64,000 nt of DNA from AC-32 sp963728765. GTDB taxonomy: Bacteria; Actinomycetota; Thermoleophilia; Gaiellales; Gaiellaceae. Below the pieces are notes generated by a model. That model was not told the DNA's origin, did no database searches, and saw only the letters and a program-made list of their open reading frames with translations. The DNA is taken from assembly GCA_963728765.1 (NCBI GenBank), contig CAVSKX010000001.1:1-64000 (forward strand), written 5' to 3'. The first letter of the stretch is position 1; each line of letters starts with the position of its first letter. The position numbers and the translations under genes were made by a program. Below, piece by piece: positions 25,836 through 34,902 of the stretch.

Positions 25836-27316
25836 ATGAGCGAGAGCACACCGGGCATCCCCAGCGGCGGCGCGCAGATCGGCATCGACCAGTGGGTCGA
25901 GCAGGCCGACGAGCGCATCGAGCGACGCGGAGGTCTTGGCGGGCCGGATCGCGCACATCTGGGAGTTGCATTCCCGCCGCAGGCAAGCTCGCGCTGCTGA
26001 CCCCGGCGATCCTCGTTCCGTTCCTCCCGTTCGTCAGCGAGGGGAACCTCTTCAACTACGGCCTGTTCATCCTGATCTACGCCCTGCTCGCGCTCGGGCT
26101 GAACGTGGTCGTGGGCTTCGCCGGCCTCCTCGACCTCGGCTACGTCGCGTTCTTCGGCTTCGGCGCCTACACCTACGCGTTCCTGTCCGGCACCCACGGC
26201 AACAAGGGCCACACCTACACGCACCACTGGGACGCCCAGTGGTCGATCCTGATGGCCGTCCTCGTCTGCGCGGTGCTCGGGCTCTTCCTCGGCTCGTCCT
26301 CACGGCGTCTGCTCGGCGACTACCTCGCGATCGTGACGCTGTTCTTCGGCCAGGCGTTCGTCGTCTTCACGAACGCGGCCGACCCCTACGGGATCACGAA
26401 CGGCTCGAACGGCCTCGCCAACGTCGCGCCGCTCACGTTCTTCGGCGGCCACCTCACGATCAGCTCGACCCGCGGCTACTACTGGTTCCTGCTCGGCTGC
26501 GTGATGGTCGTGATGGTGATCCTCTACTGCATCAGCGAGTCGCGGACCGGGCGCGCCTGGAAGGCCTCGCGCGAGGACCCGCTCGCGGCAGAGCTGATGG
26601 GCATGCCGGTGAACCGGCTGAAGATCATGGCCTTCAGCATCGGCGCGGCGATCGCGGGGCTCGCCGGGAGCGTCTTCGCCGCGGCGCAGACCGGTGCCTT
26701 CCCGCAGAACTTCAGCACGCAGGTCCTGATACTGATCTACGCCGTCGTCATCCTCGGTGGAACCGGCAGCCTGACCGGAATGCTCGTCGGCGCGATCGTG
26801 ATCATCGCGTCGAACCAGGTGCTCGACTCGACGTCGCCGCCCAACGTCGCGCGCGTGCTCTTCTACGCGGCGCTGATCGCGGCGATCTTCTTCACGATGC
26901 GCCGCTCCTGGGTGAAGATGCTGGTCGCGTTCGCGGGGACAGCCGTCTTCGGCCTCGTCGTGCACGCGATCGTCGACGCCGTCTGGTCGCGCGGCACGGC
27001 GGGCCAGGTCACCTCCGGCGGCTTCCTCACCGGCGTGATCCGCAACTGGATGTTGCTGCCGAGCAACCCCGGGCGACTCGCCGTCTACGGCTACCTGCTG
27101 ATGATCGTGTGCATCGTCATCGTCGTGCAGCTGAAGGGCTGGTGGCGCCTGATCGTGCTCGTGCCGACGCTCTACCTGACGGCCTTCGTGTGGGAGAACC
27201 TGCTCGTCCAGAACCCCGCGGTGACGCGCTACGTCCTCTTCGGCGCGCTGCTGATCGCGGTGATGACCATCCGCCCGCAGGGGTTGTTCGGGACGGCGAA
27301 GGTGGAGATCGGCTGA
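25836..27316 (+). pseudogene. LivM-type ABC permease with two N-terminal frameshifts and a long C-terminus
   Basis: ATG at 25836 gives MSESTPGIPSGGAQIGIDQW; two one-base shifts (near 25930 and 25970) join this to the intact permease frame that continues to 27316. The body has the LivM core (LLALGLNVVVGFAGLLDLGY) and the EAA-like loop SRTGRAWKASREDPLAAELM. After the core, about 130 extra residues with three or four hydrophobic segments precede the usual LivM ending TIRPQGLFG. The stop overlaps livG (TGATG). If the shifts are errors the gene is functional. Confidence 0.8.
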
Positions 27317-28110
27317 TGGCCGCCCGGATGCTCGAGCTGAAGGGCGTCTCCAAGGCGTTCGGCGGGCTGCAGGTGATCTCCGAGCTCGACCTGCACGTCG
27401 ACGAGCACGAGATCGTCAGCGTGATCGGGCCGAACGGGGCGGGGAAGACGACCCTCTTCAACCTCGTCACGGGGGTCTACGCGCCGGACGAGGGAGAGAT
27501 CCTCTTCGACGGCGAGTCGATCGTCGGCCTCGCGCCGAACAAGATCACGCGCAGGGGCGTCGCGAGGACGTTCCAGACGCTGCGGCTCTTCCTGAACATG
27601 ACGGTCAAGGAGAACGTGATGGCCGCGGCCTACGGACACACGCGCGCCGGGGTCCTCCGCTCCGTGCTGCGCACGCCCGGGATGCGCCGCGAGGAGCGCG
27701 AGATCGCGGCGCTCGCCGAGGAGAAGCTCTCGTTCTTCGGCGAGCGGCTGATGGGCTACCGCTGGAACCAGCCGGCTTACTCGCTCTCGTACGCGAACCG
27801 CCGCCGGCTCGAGATCGCTCGCGCGATGGCGACGAACGCGAGGCTGCTGTTGCTCGACGAGCCCGCGGCCGGGATGAACCCGGCCGAAACGCAGGAGATC
27901 ACGCGGCTGATCGGTCAGCTCCGCGAGAAGCTCGGCTACACGATCTTCGTGATCGAGCACGACATGCACCTGGTCGAAGGCATCTCCGACCGTGTCGTCG
28001 CCCTCGACCACGGCGTCAAGATCGCCGAGGGCTCCTTCGACGAGGTTGCGACCGACCCGCGCGTCGTCGAGGCCTACCTCGGCCTGCGCGCCCAGGAGGA
28101 GGCTGTCTGA
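27316..28110 (+). CDS. livG: Liv-type ABC transporter ATPase LivG
   Basis: A 264-residue ATPase. Walker A is GPNGAGKTT, the family-specific FQTLRLFLNMTV sits near residue 90, the signature region is YSLSYANRRRLEIARAMATN, Walker B is LLLLDEPAAGMNP, and the switch His is in VIEHDMHLVEGI. The signature LSYANRR departs from the canonical LSGGQ; the LSxGxxR pattern of LivG proteins often reads LSYGxQR, so this is a mild variant. Starts and stops overlap neighbours (TGATG both sides). It couples ATP hydrolysis to the LivHM permease in the membrane. Confidence 0.93.
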   Translation: MAARMLELKGVSKAFGGLQVISELDLHVDEHEIVSVIGPNGAGKTTLFNLVTGVYAPDEGEILFDGESIVGLAPNKITRRGVARTFQTLRLFLNMTVKENVMAAAYGHTRAGVLRSVLRTPGMRREEREIAALAEEKLSFFGERLMGYRWNQPAYSLSYANRRRLEIARAMATNARLLLLDEPAAGMNPAETQEITRLIGQLREKLGYTIFVIEHDMHLVEGISDRVVALDHGVKIAEGSFDEVATDPRVVEAYLGLRAQEEAV

Positions 28111-28829
28111 TGGCCGCGGAGGCCAAGCCGCTGCTGCAGTTCGAGGGCGTCCACACGTTCTACGGCCAGATCCACATCCTGGACAACGTCAACCTGGAGG
28201 TCGCACCGGGCGAGCTCGTCTGCCTGCTCGGCGGGAACGCTTCGGGCAAGTCGACCACGCTGAAGACGACGCTCGGGATCGTCAAGCCGCGGGCCGGCCG
28301 CGTGCTGTTCGACGGCGAGGACGTGACCGGCGAGAAGACCAGCTACCGGATCGGCCGCGGCATGGCGATCGTGCCCGAGAACCGGCGCCTGTTCGCACCG
28401 ATGACGGTGCGCGAGAACCTCGAGATGGGCGCCTACCTGCACGGCGGCGGCGCGAAGGAGGACTTCGACCGCGTCTACTCGCTGTTCCCGCTGCTCCACG
28501 AGCGGCGCAAGCAGCTGGCGGGCACGCTCTCGGGCGGCGAGCAGCAGATGGTGGCGATGGGGCGGGCGCTGATGTCGCGCCCGAAGCTGCTGCTGATGGA
28601 CGAGCCGTCGATGGGGCTCGCGCCGATCCTCGTCGAGCGGAACTTCGAGATCATCCAGCAGGTGCACGAGTCCGGCGTCGCGATCCTGGTGGTCGAGCAG
28701 AACGCCAACGTGTCCCTGTCGATCGCCGACCGCGGCTACGTGCTCCAGACCGGCCGCATCGTCCTCTCGGGCAAGGCCGCCGAGCTGCTCGAGCACGAGG
28801 ATCTGCGGAAGGCGTACCTTGGCCGTTGA
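28110..28829 (+). CDS. livF: Liv-type ABC transporter ATPase LivF
   Basis: A 239-residue ATPase. Walker A here reads GGNASGKSTT, signature LSGGEQQMVAMGRALM, Walker B LLLMDEPSMGLAP, and switch region VVEQNANVSL, all LivF-like. The start overlaps the livG stop. The PLP-enzyme gene starts inside its last codons, so transport and enzyme are translated together. Confidence 0.93.
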   Translation: MAAEAKPLLQFEGVHTFYGQIHILDNVNLEVAPGELVCLLGGNASGKSTTLKTTLGIVKPRAGRVLFDGEDVTGEKTSYRIGRGMAIVPENRRLFAPMTVRENLEMGAYLHGGGAKEDFDRVYSLFPLLHERRKQLAGTLSGGEQQMVAMGRALMSRPKLLLMDEPSMGLAPILVERNFEIIQQVHESGVAILVVEQNANVSLSIADRGYVLQTGRIVLSGKAAELLEHEDLRKAYLGR

Positions 28830-29976
28830 TGTCGCGTCCTTGCCGGGGCGCATCCGGCACCGCTTCCCGGTCTTCGAGCAGCGCGTCTACATCAACAGCT
28901 GCTCACAGGGCGCGCTCTCCGACTCGGTGCGCGACGCGTACGGGCGGTACCTGGACGACTGGGACGAGCACGGCGCGCCCTGGGAGTACTGGGTTGGGCG
29001 TTTGGAGGCCGTGCGCGCCGCCGTCGCTTCGCTCGTGAACGCGGACGAGGACGAGATCGCGGTGACGACGTCGGTTTCGGCCGGCGTGAGCGCCCTCGCC
29101 AGCGGCCTGCGCTTCGACGAAGGACGCGACACCGTCGTCGTCAGCGACTTCGAGTTTCCGACGATCGGCCAGATCTGGCACGCGCAGGAGCGGCACGGCC
29201 TGCGGGTCGTCCACGTCCCGGCCGAGCCGGACGGGACGATCCCGCTAGAGCGCTTCGCTGACGCGATCGACGAGCGGACGGCGCTCGTCGCCACTACGCA
29301 CGTCTGCTTCCGGAACGGCGGCCGGTTGGACGTCGAAGGTATCGCCCGCCTGGCGCACGAGCGCGGCGCGCTGGTGCTCGTGGACGCGTATCAGACGGTC
29401 GGCTCACTGCCGATCGACGTCCGGGCGCTCGGGTGCGACTTCCTCGCGGCGGGGGTGCTGAAGTACCTCCTCGGCTCGGCGGGGCTCGGCTTCCTCTACT
29501 GCCGCCGCGAGCTGGTCGAGACGATCGAGCCGACCGCGACGGGCTGGTTCGCCGACCACAACATCTTCGAGATGGACATCCACGACTACTCGCCGGCCTC
29601 TACGGCGCGCCGGTTCGAGGCAGGCACCCCGCCTGTGCCCTCGACCTACGCCGCGATCGCCGGGATCGAGCTGATGCAGGAGGTCGGGATTGCCGAGACC
29701 GAGGCGCATGTGCGGGAGCTGAACGCGCTCCTTCGCGACGGGCTCGACGAGCTCGGCGCGACCGTGGTGACGCCGCGCGAGCCGGAGCTCAGCGGCGCGT
29801 TGCTCTGCGTCCGCTCGACGGACGTGAACGCACTCGTCGGCGCGCTCGAGGAGCAGGGCATCGTCACGTCATGCCGAGACGACAACCTGCGGATCTCGGC
29901 CCATTGCTACAACACCGCCGAGGACGTGCAGGCCGTCCTGGACGCCCTCGCCGCGCGCCGCGAGCTCCTCGCCTAA
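28819..29976 (+). CDS. Class V aminotransferase-family PLP enzyme
   Basis: A 385-residue fold-type I PLP protein. The PLP Lys is K215 in LAAGVLKYLLGSAGLGFLYC, preceded by the Asp motif VLVDAYQTVGSLPIDV. FEAGTPPVPSTYAAIAGIE is a typical class V active-site loop. The layout resembles isopenicillin-N-epimerase-like and kynureninase-like enzymes. Its only good start is TTG at 28819, inside livF (11-nt overlap). It is last gene of the plus-strand transport operon and a hairpin follows. With tryptophan dioxygenase upstream, a kynureninase or cysteine-desulfurase-like role on an aromatic amino acid is conceivable but not shown. Confidence 0.85.
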   Translation: MAVDVASLPGRIRHRFPVFEQRVYINSCSQGALSDSVRDAYGRYLDDWDEHGAPWEYWVGRLEAVRAAVASLVNADEDEIAVTTSVSAGVSALASGLRFDEGRDTVVVSDFEFPTIGQIWHAQERHGLRVVHVPAEPDGTIPLERFADAIDERTALVATTHVCFRNGGRLDVEGIARLAHERGALVLVDAYQTVGSLPIDVRALGCDFLAAGVLKYLLGSAGLGFLYCRRELVETIEPTATGWFADHNIFEMDIHDYSPASTARRFEAGTPPVPSTYAAIAGIELMQEVGIAETEAHVRELNALLRDGLDELGATVVTPREPELSGALLCVRSTDVNALVGALEEQGIVTSCRDDNLRISAHCYNTAEDVQAVLDALAARRELLA

Positions 29977-29978
29977 AA

Positions 29979-29995
29979 CCAGGGACTGTCCCTGG
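29979..29995. terminator. Short palindrome between converging operons
   Basis: CCAGGGACTGTCCCTGG, two perfect 8-bp arms around one T, begins 3 nt after the stop of the PLP-enzyme gene. It may end the plus-strand operon. The loop is too tight for a normal hairpin as drawn, so it could instead be a protein site or dispersed repeat unit. Confidence 0.45.
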
Positions 29996-30170
29996 GGGTG
30001 GGCCGAACGGGGCACGGCCTTCGTCGGGAAGGTGTGACGATTTCTCCACAGGCATGGCCCTCATGGACCCGGCATGGGCCCGTGCGGGCCGCTTACACCG
30101 GCAGAATCGACGCGGGAGCAGGGGCACGACGGCCGCCGACGCACCTTGGCGGCGTGCACCCCGTGTTGGC

Positions 30171-31238
30171 CTAGAAGATCTTCGACGGGAGGCCCGAAAG
30201 CGGGATCCCGCCGTCGGGGCCGACGAGCCACGTCTCCTGCATGTAGAGGCAGTCGTGCCCGTTCTCGGCGATCGCGTGCGGGTGCATCGAGAAGACCATG
30301 TTCTCGCGCAGCTCCGTCTCGACGCCCTCACCGATCTTGGGGAACTCGATCATCGTCATGCCGATCGAGTGGCCGGTCACGTGGCCGAGCTTGTAGCCGC
30401 GTTCGGTGAAGCCCTTGGAGACCGCGCGGTGCGCATCGTGGGCGGTGTTTCCCGACCGCAGCGCGCGCTTCGCCGCCTCGAAGTACTCGTCGTAGGCCTC
30501 GTTCATGCGCGCGACCTCGTCGTTCGGCGTGCCGAGCGCCCGCGAGACCTCCACCCAGTGACCACCCGGCCCGGCGATCTCGAGCGACGGGATGCAGAAC
30601 TCGCCGAGCGTCGTCTCCGCCCGGGCGATCGCGAACTCGGCCCCGACGAGGACCATGTTCATCGTCAGCCGGCCGCAACCCTCGGCGACAAACAGCTGCT
30701 CCGCAGGCGCCAGCACCTCGGCGGCGCTGCGCCCGGGCGCGTAGGCCTCGCGGAACGCTTGGAAGCCCTCGGTGTTGATGCGGACGCTGTCACGGACCGA
30801 CTCCAGCTCCTCGTCGCTCTTGACCGCCCGCGCGTGGTCGAACTCGACGTCCCAGTTGACGAGCTCGCACGCGCCCGCAAGCGCGGCGTAGTCGCGCGGC
30901 GCCATCACGTAGTCGAGCCCGTAGACACCGACGCGCTGCCCGCGCAGCCGGTCGGCGAGCCAGTCGCCGGGCCGGTCCGCGAAGACCTGCTCGTCGATCC
31001 AGGTAGTGCCGTGCTCGCCGACGTAGCGAGCCTCGCTCGGGAAGAGGATCGCCGGCTCGCCCTCCCGCGGGAGCAGGACGTAGGCGTAGCGGTGCACGAT
31101 CTGGAAGCCCGAGAGGTACGTCACCGCTCCCTCGAAGCCCGTGTACTCGCTCCCGCAGACGAGCGCCGCGTCGAGCCCGTCACGCGCAAGCGCCTCGCGC
31201 ACGTTGGCGTAGCGCCGCTCGACCTCGCCCGGGCTCAC
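30171..31238 (-). CDS. M24 (pita-bread fold) protein, metal ligands not evident
   Basis: A 355-residue protein with the two-domain creatinase/prolidase layout. The N-terminal domain holds ALVCGSEYTGFEGAVTYLSG, the C-terminal domain GHVTGHSIGMTMIEFPKIGE. The usual metal ligands are not clear: no Asp pair in the NMVLVGAEFAIARAETTLGE region, and the EPG-type Glu is replaced in NMVFSMHPHAI. The His in GHSIG is kept. Creatinase itself is a metal-free member that cleaves a C-N bond, so a creatinase-like reaction is possible. GTG at 31238 overlaps the upstream stop by 4 nt. It is the last gene of the long minus-strand operon. Confidence 0.75.
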   Translation of the reverse strand: MSPGEVERRYANVREALARDGLDAALVCGSEYTGFEGAVTYLSGFQIVHRYAYVLLPREGEPAILFPSEARYVGEHGTTWIDEQVFADRPGDWLADRLRGQRVGVYGLDYVMAPRDYAALAGACELVNWDVEFDHARAVKSDEELESVRDSVRINTEGFQAFREAYAPGRSAAEVLAPAEQLFVAEGCGRLTMNMVLVGAEFAIARAETTLGEFCIPSLEIAGPGGHWVEVSRALGTPNDEVARMNEAYDEYFEAAKRALRSGNTAHDAHRAVSKGFTERGYKLGHVTGHSIGMTMIEFPKIGEGVETELRENMVFSMHPHAIAENGHDCLYMQETWLVGPDGGIPLSGLPSKIF

Positions 31239-32152
31239 GCCCACGACGTCTCCAGTCCTTTCACGAGCGCGAGTATCGCCTCGTTCAGCGGCGTCGGCAC
31301 GCCGAGCTCGCGGCCGAAGTGGACGATGCCGCCGTTCAGGTAGGCGATCTCGGTCTCGCGCCGAGCCTCGACATCCTGCAGCATGCTCGCCTTGTGGTCG
31401 TACGCGACGTCCGGGCGGGCGGCGTGGTCGATCAGCTCCTCCGGGTCGGCGTCGAGGACGATCCCCTGCGCGGCGGCGACCGCCTTCCCTTCGTCGACGA
31501 GCTCGGAGACCAGCTTGCGCAGCGCCGCGTCCTCGCAGACGCGCCCGTGCGTGAGCCCCGTCAGCGCGCCGATCGGGTTCGTCGCTGCGTTGAAGATCAC
31601 CTTCCGCCACTGCGGGCCCCGCGCGTCGGCGACCGCCTCGGTCGGCAGGCCCGCGCGGGTGCAGGCCTCGGCGAGCAGTTCGACCTCCTCGAACGGAGGC
31701 GGGCTCGACTCGAAGGGGCCGATAGTCGTGTCGCCCTTCACGTCCCATTGCACGTGGCCGGGCTCGACCACGCGGCCGGCCGGGAAGGTGGTGCCGCGGA
31801 TCACACGCGCGACGTGTCCCGCCAGCGCCTCCTCGTTGCCGAGCCCGTTCTGGACGGTGCAGACCGAGCCGTCCATGAAGGCGTGCGCCGTGGCCGCGAT
31901 CGCCGGCTCGGTGTGCATCGCCTTGGTCGCGACGATCCCGAAGTCGCAGGCCGGCAGCTCTGCCGCATCCGCCGTCGCCCGTAGGCGCCCGACGACCTCG
32001 CCCGCTCCTGAGAGCCGCAAGCCGTTCGCATTGATCGCGTCGACGTGTTCGCGCGCGAGGTCGTATGCCCAGACCTCGACGTCGTCGAGCTGCGCGAGGT
32101 TCGCCGCGAACAACGACCCGACCGCTCCACACCCGACCACGCAGATCCTCAC
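31235..32152 (-). CDS. Ketopantoate reductase (PanE/ApbA)-family protein, copy 2
   Basis: A 305-residue 6-phosphogluconate-dehydrogenase-type reductase. The Rossmann motif is RICVVGCGAVGSLFAANLAQ, catalytic-region VIVATKAMHTEPA and the Asn in VQNGLGNEEAL, with the C-terminal helical Lys/Asn region QWRKVIFNAATNPIGALTGL. It probably reduces a 2-oxo acid with NADPH. Placement between livM and the M24-like gene with 4-nt overlaps on both sides, and a paralogue earlier in the operon, argue for a catabolic 2-oxo acid rather than pantothenate synthesis. Confidence 0.87.
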   Translation of the reverse strand: MRICVVGCGAVGSLFAANLAQLDDVEVWAYDLAREHVDAINANGLRLSGAGEVVGRLRATADAAELPACDFGIVATKAMHTEPAIAATAHAFMDGSVCTVQNGLGNEEALAGHVARVIRGTTFPAGRVVEPGHVQWDVKGDTTIGPFESSPPPFEEVELLAEACTRAGLPTEAVADARGPQWRKVIFNAATNPIGALTGLTHGRVCEDAALRKLVSELVDEGKAVAAAQGIVLDADPEELIDHAARPDVAYDHKASMLQDVEARRETEIAYLNGGIVHFGRELGVPTPLNEAILALVKGLETSWA

Positions 32153-33198
32153 GACGTTCCTCCCGTAGCCGGGCGCGGCTCCCGCGGACGCCCCCGCCGA
32201 AGCCGCGGGAGGCGCGCCTCCCGGCCGCCCGTGAGCCCGGCAGGCCGGAGGACCAGGATCAGGGCCATCAGCGCGCCCAGGACGACGAGGCTCGCGCCAC
32301 TTGGCACGTCGAACGAGAAGCCGAGCACGTGCACGCCGTTCTCCGCGTTGACCAGGAACGAGTCGAGCCCGCTCACGAGCAGCGCGCCGACCACCGCTCC
32401 GAGCAGGCTGCCGGCTCCCCCCACCACGAGCATCGCCAACGTCAGGAAGGTCAGGTCGAGGTACACGCCCTCGGCCGTGATCGTGCCGAGCTGGTGCACG
32501 AGCAACCCGCCGGCGAAGCCGCAGATCGCGCCGCTCAGCGTGAACGCCCAGAGCCGCTGCCGGTGGACGCTCACGCCCACCGCCTGGGCGACCGCCGCAT
32601 CCTCCCGGGAGGCCCGCACCAGCCGGCCGAGCGGGCTGAGCTGGTAGAGCCACGCGACCGCAATCGCGATCAGCGCGGCCACGAGCGCCTGCGTCAGGTG
32701 GGTCGTCTCGGGGATCGAGGTCATCGTGCCGGCTCCAGGCCCGATCTTCGTGTAGTAGAGGAGCACGTTGTGGGTGATCCCGAGGACCGCGAACGTCGCG
32801 ATCCCGGCCGCGAGCCCGGACAGCCGCATGAGCGGAAGCCCGACGAGGAGCGCGAACACACCACCAAGGGCCGCCGCGAGCAGGAGCGACTCGACGTTGC
32901 CGATCGAGTGCTCCCTTATGAACGGAAACAGGTCGGGGAGGATGTTCGGCTTGACGTCCGTGGGGATCGTCGCCAGCCCCGCGCCGAACGCGCCGACCGC
33001 GACGAAGCTGATGTGGCCGAATGAGACGACGCCGGAGTTGCCCACGAAGACGTAGAGGCCGACGACGATCACGACGTCGACCAGCGCGGTCAGGAAGTAG
33101 ATCTCGTTCGCGCTGGAGACGAAGCTGCCGACCGCCGCCACCGCGACGACCAGCACCGCCGGGACGACGAAGCCGACGAGGGGGTTTCCGAGCCTCAT
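32149..33198 (-). CDS. livM: Liv-type ABC permease LivM
   Basis: A 349-residue membrane protein with about 9-10 hydrophobic segments. The LivM core reads IVVGLYVFVGNSGVVSFGHI and the cytoplasmic loop LGRLVRASREDAAVAQAVGV contacts the ATPases. It ends with LRPAGLTGGREARLPRLRRG, a basic tail. ATG at 33198 is preferred to an upstream in-frame start. It overlaps the downstream reductase by 4 nt; a strong hairpin separates it from livH. Confidence 0.9.
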   Translation of the reverse strand: MRLGNPLVGFVVPAVLVVAVAAVGSFVSSANEIYFLTALVDVVIVVGLYVFVGNSGVVSFGHISFVAVGAFGAGLATIPTDVKPNILPDLFPFIREHSIGNVESLLLAAALGGVFALLVGLPLMRLSGLAAGIATFAVLGITHNVLLYYTKIGPGAGTMTSIPETTHLTQALVAALIAIAVAWLYQLSPLGRLVRASREDAAVAQAVGVSVHRQRLWAFTLSGAICGFAGGLLVHQLGTITAEGVYLDLTFLTLAMLVVGGAGSLLGAVVGALLVSGLDSFLVNAENGVHVLGFSFDVPSGASLVVLGALMALILVLRPAGLTGGREARLPRLRRGRPREPRPATGGTS

Positions 33199-33243
33199 GC
33201 CGCGGCGTCCTGACCGAGAGCCCATCGGTCGCTCATTGCAGAC

Positions 33244-33270
33244 GGCCGCCCGGGCAAAGCCCGGGTGGCC
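33244..33270 (-). terminator. Hairpin in the livH-livM gap
   Basis: Stem GGCC-G-CCCGGGC, loop AAA, GCCCGGG-T-GGCC: 11 pairs with one mismatch, in the 97-bp gap between livH and livM. There is no T-tract. It may cause partial termination or stabilise the upstream mRNA, lowering livM and downstream expression. Confidence 0.6.
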
Positions 33271-33295
33271 TGAAGTCGCCGTCGCAAGCGCCGGC

Positions 33296-34189
33296 TCATG
33301 CCCGCTCCACCGGGCGGGCGCTCGCGGGCGCGAAGAGACCGTTCGGGCGGAGCAGGAGCACGGCGATCACGGCCAAGAACACAAACGAGTCGACGTAGAC
33401 CGTCGCGTCCGTCGGGAGCTTGTCCGTGAAGATCGACGTCGCGACGCCGATCGAGAACCCGCCGAGCGTCGCCGTCCACAGCCGGTCGAGCCCGCCGACG
33501 ACGACACCGACCAGCACGATGATCGTGTCCCGCAGCGCAAACGACGGCACGACCAGCGGCGTCTGGATCACGAGGATCACGCTCACCGCCGCGGCGAGCA
33601 CGCCCGAGAGGACGACCGCGAGCGTGATCACGCGGTTCGCGTTCACGCCGAGCAGGCGCGCGGTGCGGAAGTCGGCCGCCGCCGCGCGCATGTGCAGGCC
33701 GACGCTCGTGCGCTCGAGCAGCACCGTCAGGCCGACGACGGCAACGACGCCGAGTGCGATCGCGACGATCGTGACCCAGCGGACGGTGGCGAATCTCCCG
33801 CTGTCGGCGACGGGATCGAAGAGCCCCGGGAAGATCGTCGCGACCTTTCCGAGCGAGCCGAACTTCATCAGCGCGATCGCCTGCAGCAGGAACGCGATCG
33901 CGAAAGTGGCAACGAGCATCGTCGCCGGCGGGGCGTCGCGAAGCGGGCGGAAGACCGCCACCTCCATCAGCAGCGAGAGCGCGATCACGACCGCGAAGCA
34001 GGTCAGCAGGCTCGCCCAGTCCGGCCAGCCGTGCTCGCTCGTGACCGCCAGCGAGAACGCACCGGCCATGATCAGCTGGCCGTACGCGAAGTTGACCAGC
34101 CGCAGCACGCCGAAGACGAGGCCGATCCCGACCGCCATCAGCGCGTAGACCGAGCCGAGAGCGAGCGCGTTGAGGGCCGTCTGCAGCAT
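33296..34189 (-). CDS. livH: Liv-type ABC permease LivH
   Basis: A 297-residue membrane protein with about eight hydrophobic segments. Diagnostic motifs are LALGSVYALMAVGIGLVFGV with RLVNFAYGQLIMAGAF, and the coupling loop RTSVGLHMRAAAADFRTARL. The ending LLRPNGLFAPA is typical of the family. Its start overlaps the livF stop by 1 nt. It forms the channel with LivM. Confidence 0.92.
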   Translation of the reverse strand: MLQTALNALALGSVYALMAVGIGLVFGVLRLVNFAYGQLIMAGAFSLAVTSEHGWPDWASLLTCFAVVIALSLLMEVAVFRPLRDAPPATMLVATFAIAFLLQAIALMKFGSLGKVATIFPGLFDPVADSGRFATVRWVTIVAIALGVVAVVGLTVLLERTSVGLHMRAAAADFRTARLLGVNANRVITLAVVLSGVLAAAVSVILVIQTPLVVPSFALRDTIIVLVGVVVGGLDRLWTATLGGFSIGVATSIFTDKLPTDATVYVDSFVFLAVIAVLLLRPNGLFAPASARPVERA

Positions 34190-34902
34190 CAGCCGAAGTA
34201 GGCGGCGACCAGCCGGTCGGTGGCGTTGGCGTCGCCGGGGCCGAACGTCGCCCGGAGCTCACCGTTCGCGAGCACGTAGGTCCGGTCGGAGAGGGCGACC
34301 GTCCGCTGTGCCCGCTGCTCCACGAGCAACGTCGTGACTCCGCGCTCGCGGATCCGCGCCAGCGCCTCGAACACCGCGTCGACCACCGTCGGCGCCAGGC
34401 CCAGCGACGGCTCGTCGAGGAGGATGAGGTCCGGCTCGGCCGCCAGCGCCCGAGCGATCGCGAGCTGCTGCTGCTCCCCGCCGGAGAGCAGGCCGCCGTG
34501 ACGCTTGCGATAGCGCCCCAGGACAGGAAAGAGCTCTCGGAGCTCCTCGAGGACCTTCCCTCGCGAGCCGCGCCGACGCGCGGCGGCGAAGCCGAGCTTG
34601 AGGTTCTCGTCCACCGTGAGCTGCGGGTAGATCCGGCGGCCCTCGGGAACGAGCGCGACCCCGGCCCGGGCGATCTTCTCCGGGGCGCGTCCCTTGATGG
34701 AGCGGCCGGAGTACCGGATGTCGCCCCGGGCGGCCCGGACCAGCCCCATCACCGCGTGGAGCGTCGTGCTCTTGCCCGCGCCGTTGGGACCGATCAGGCC
34801 GACGATCTCGCCGCGGGTGACGGAGAGGCTCAGGTCGCGGACCGCGGGGACGCCGTCGTAGGCGACCTCGAGGCCGTCGAGCTCGAGAATCGCGTCAGGC
34901 AT
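34189..34902 (-). CDS. livF: Liv-type ABC transporter ATPase LivF
   Basis: A 237-residue ATPase with Walker A GPNGAGKSTTLH, signature LLSGGEQQQLAIARALA, Walker B LILLDEPSLGLAP and switch region LVEQRAQRTVAL (the usual His is Arg or Gln here). Gene order binding protein, livG, livF, livH, livM differs from the classic order. It overlaps livG by 8 nt. Confidence 0.92.
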   Translation of the reverse strand: MPDAILELDGLEVAYDGVPAVRDLSLSVTRGEIVGLIGPNGAGKSTTLHAVMGLVRAARGDIRYSGRSIKGRAPEKIARAGVALVPEGRRIYPQLTVDENLKLGFAAARRRGSRGKVLEELRELFPVLGRYRKRHGGLLSGGEQQQLAIARALAAEPDLILLDEPSLGLAPTVVDAVFEALARIRERGVTTLLVEQRAQRTVALSDRTYVLANGELRATFGPGDANATDRLVAAYFG

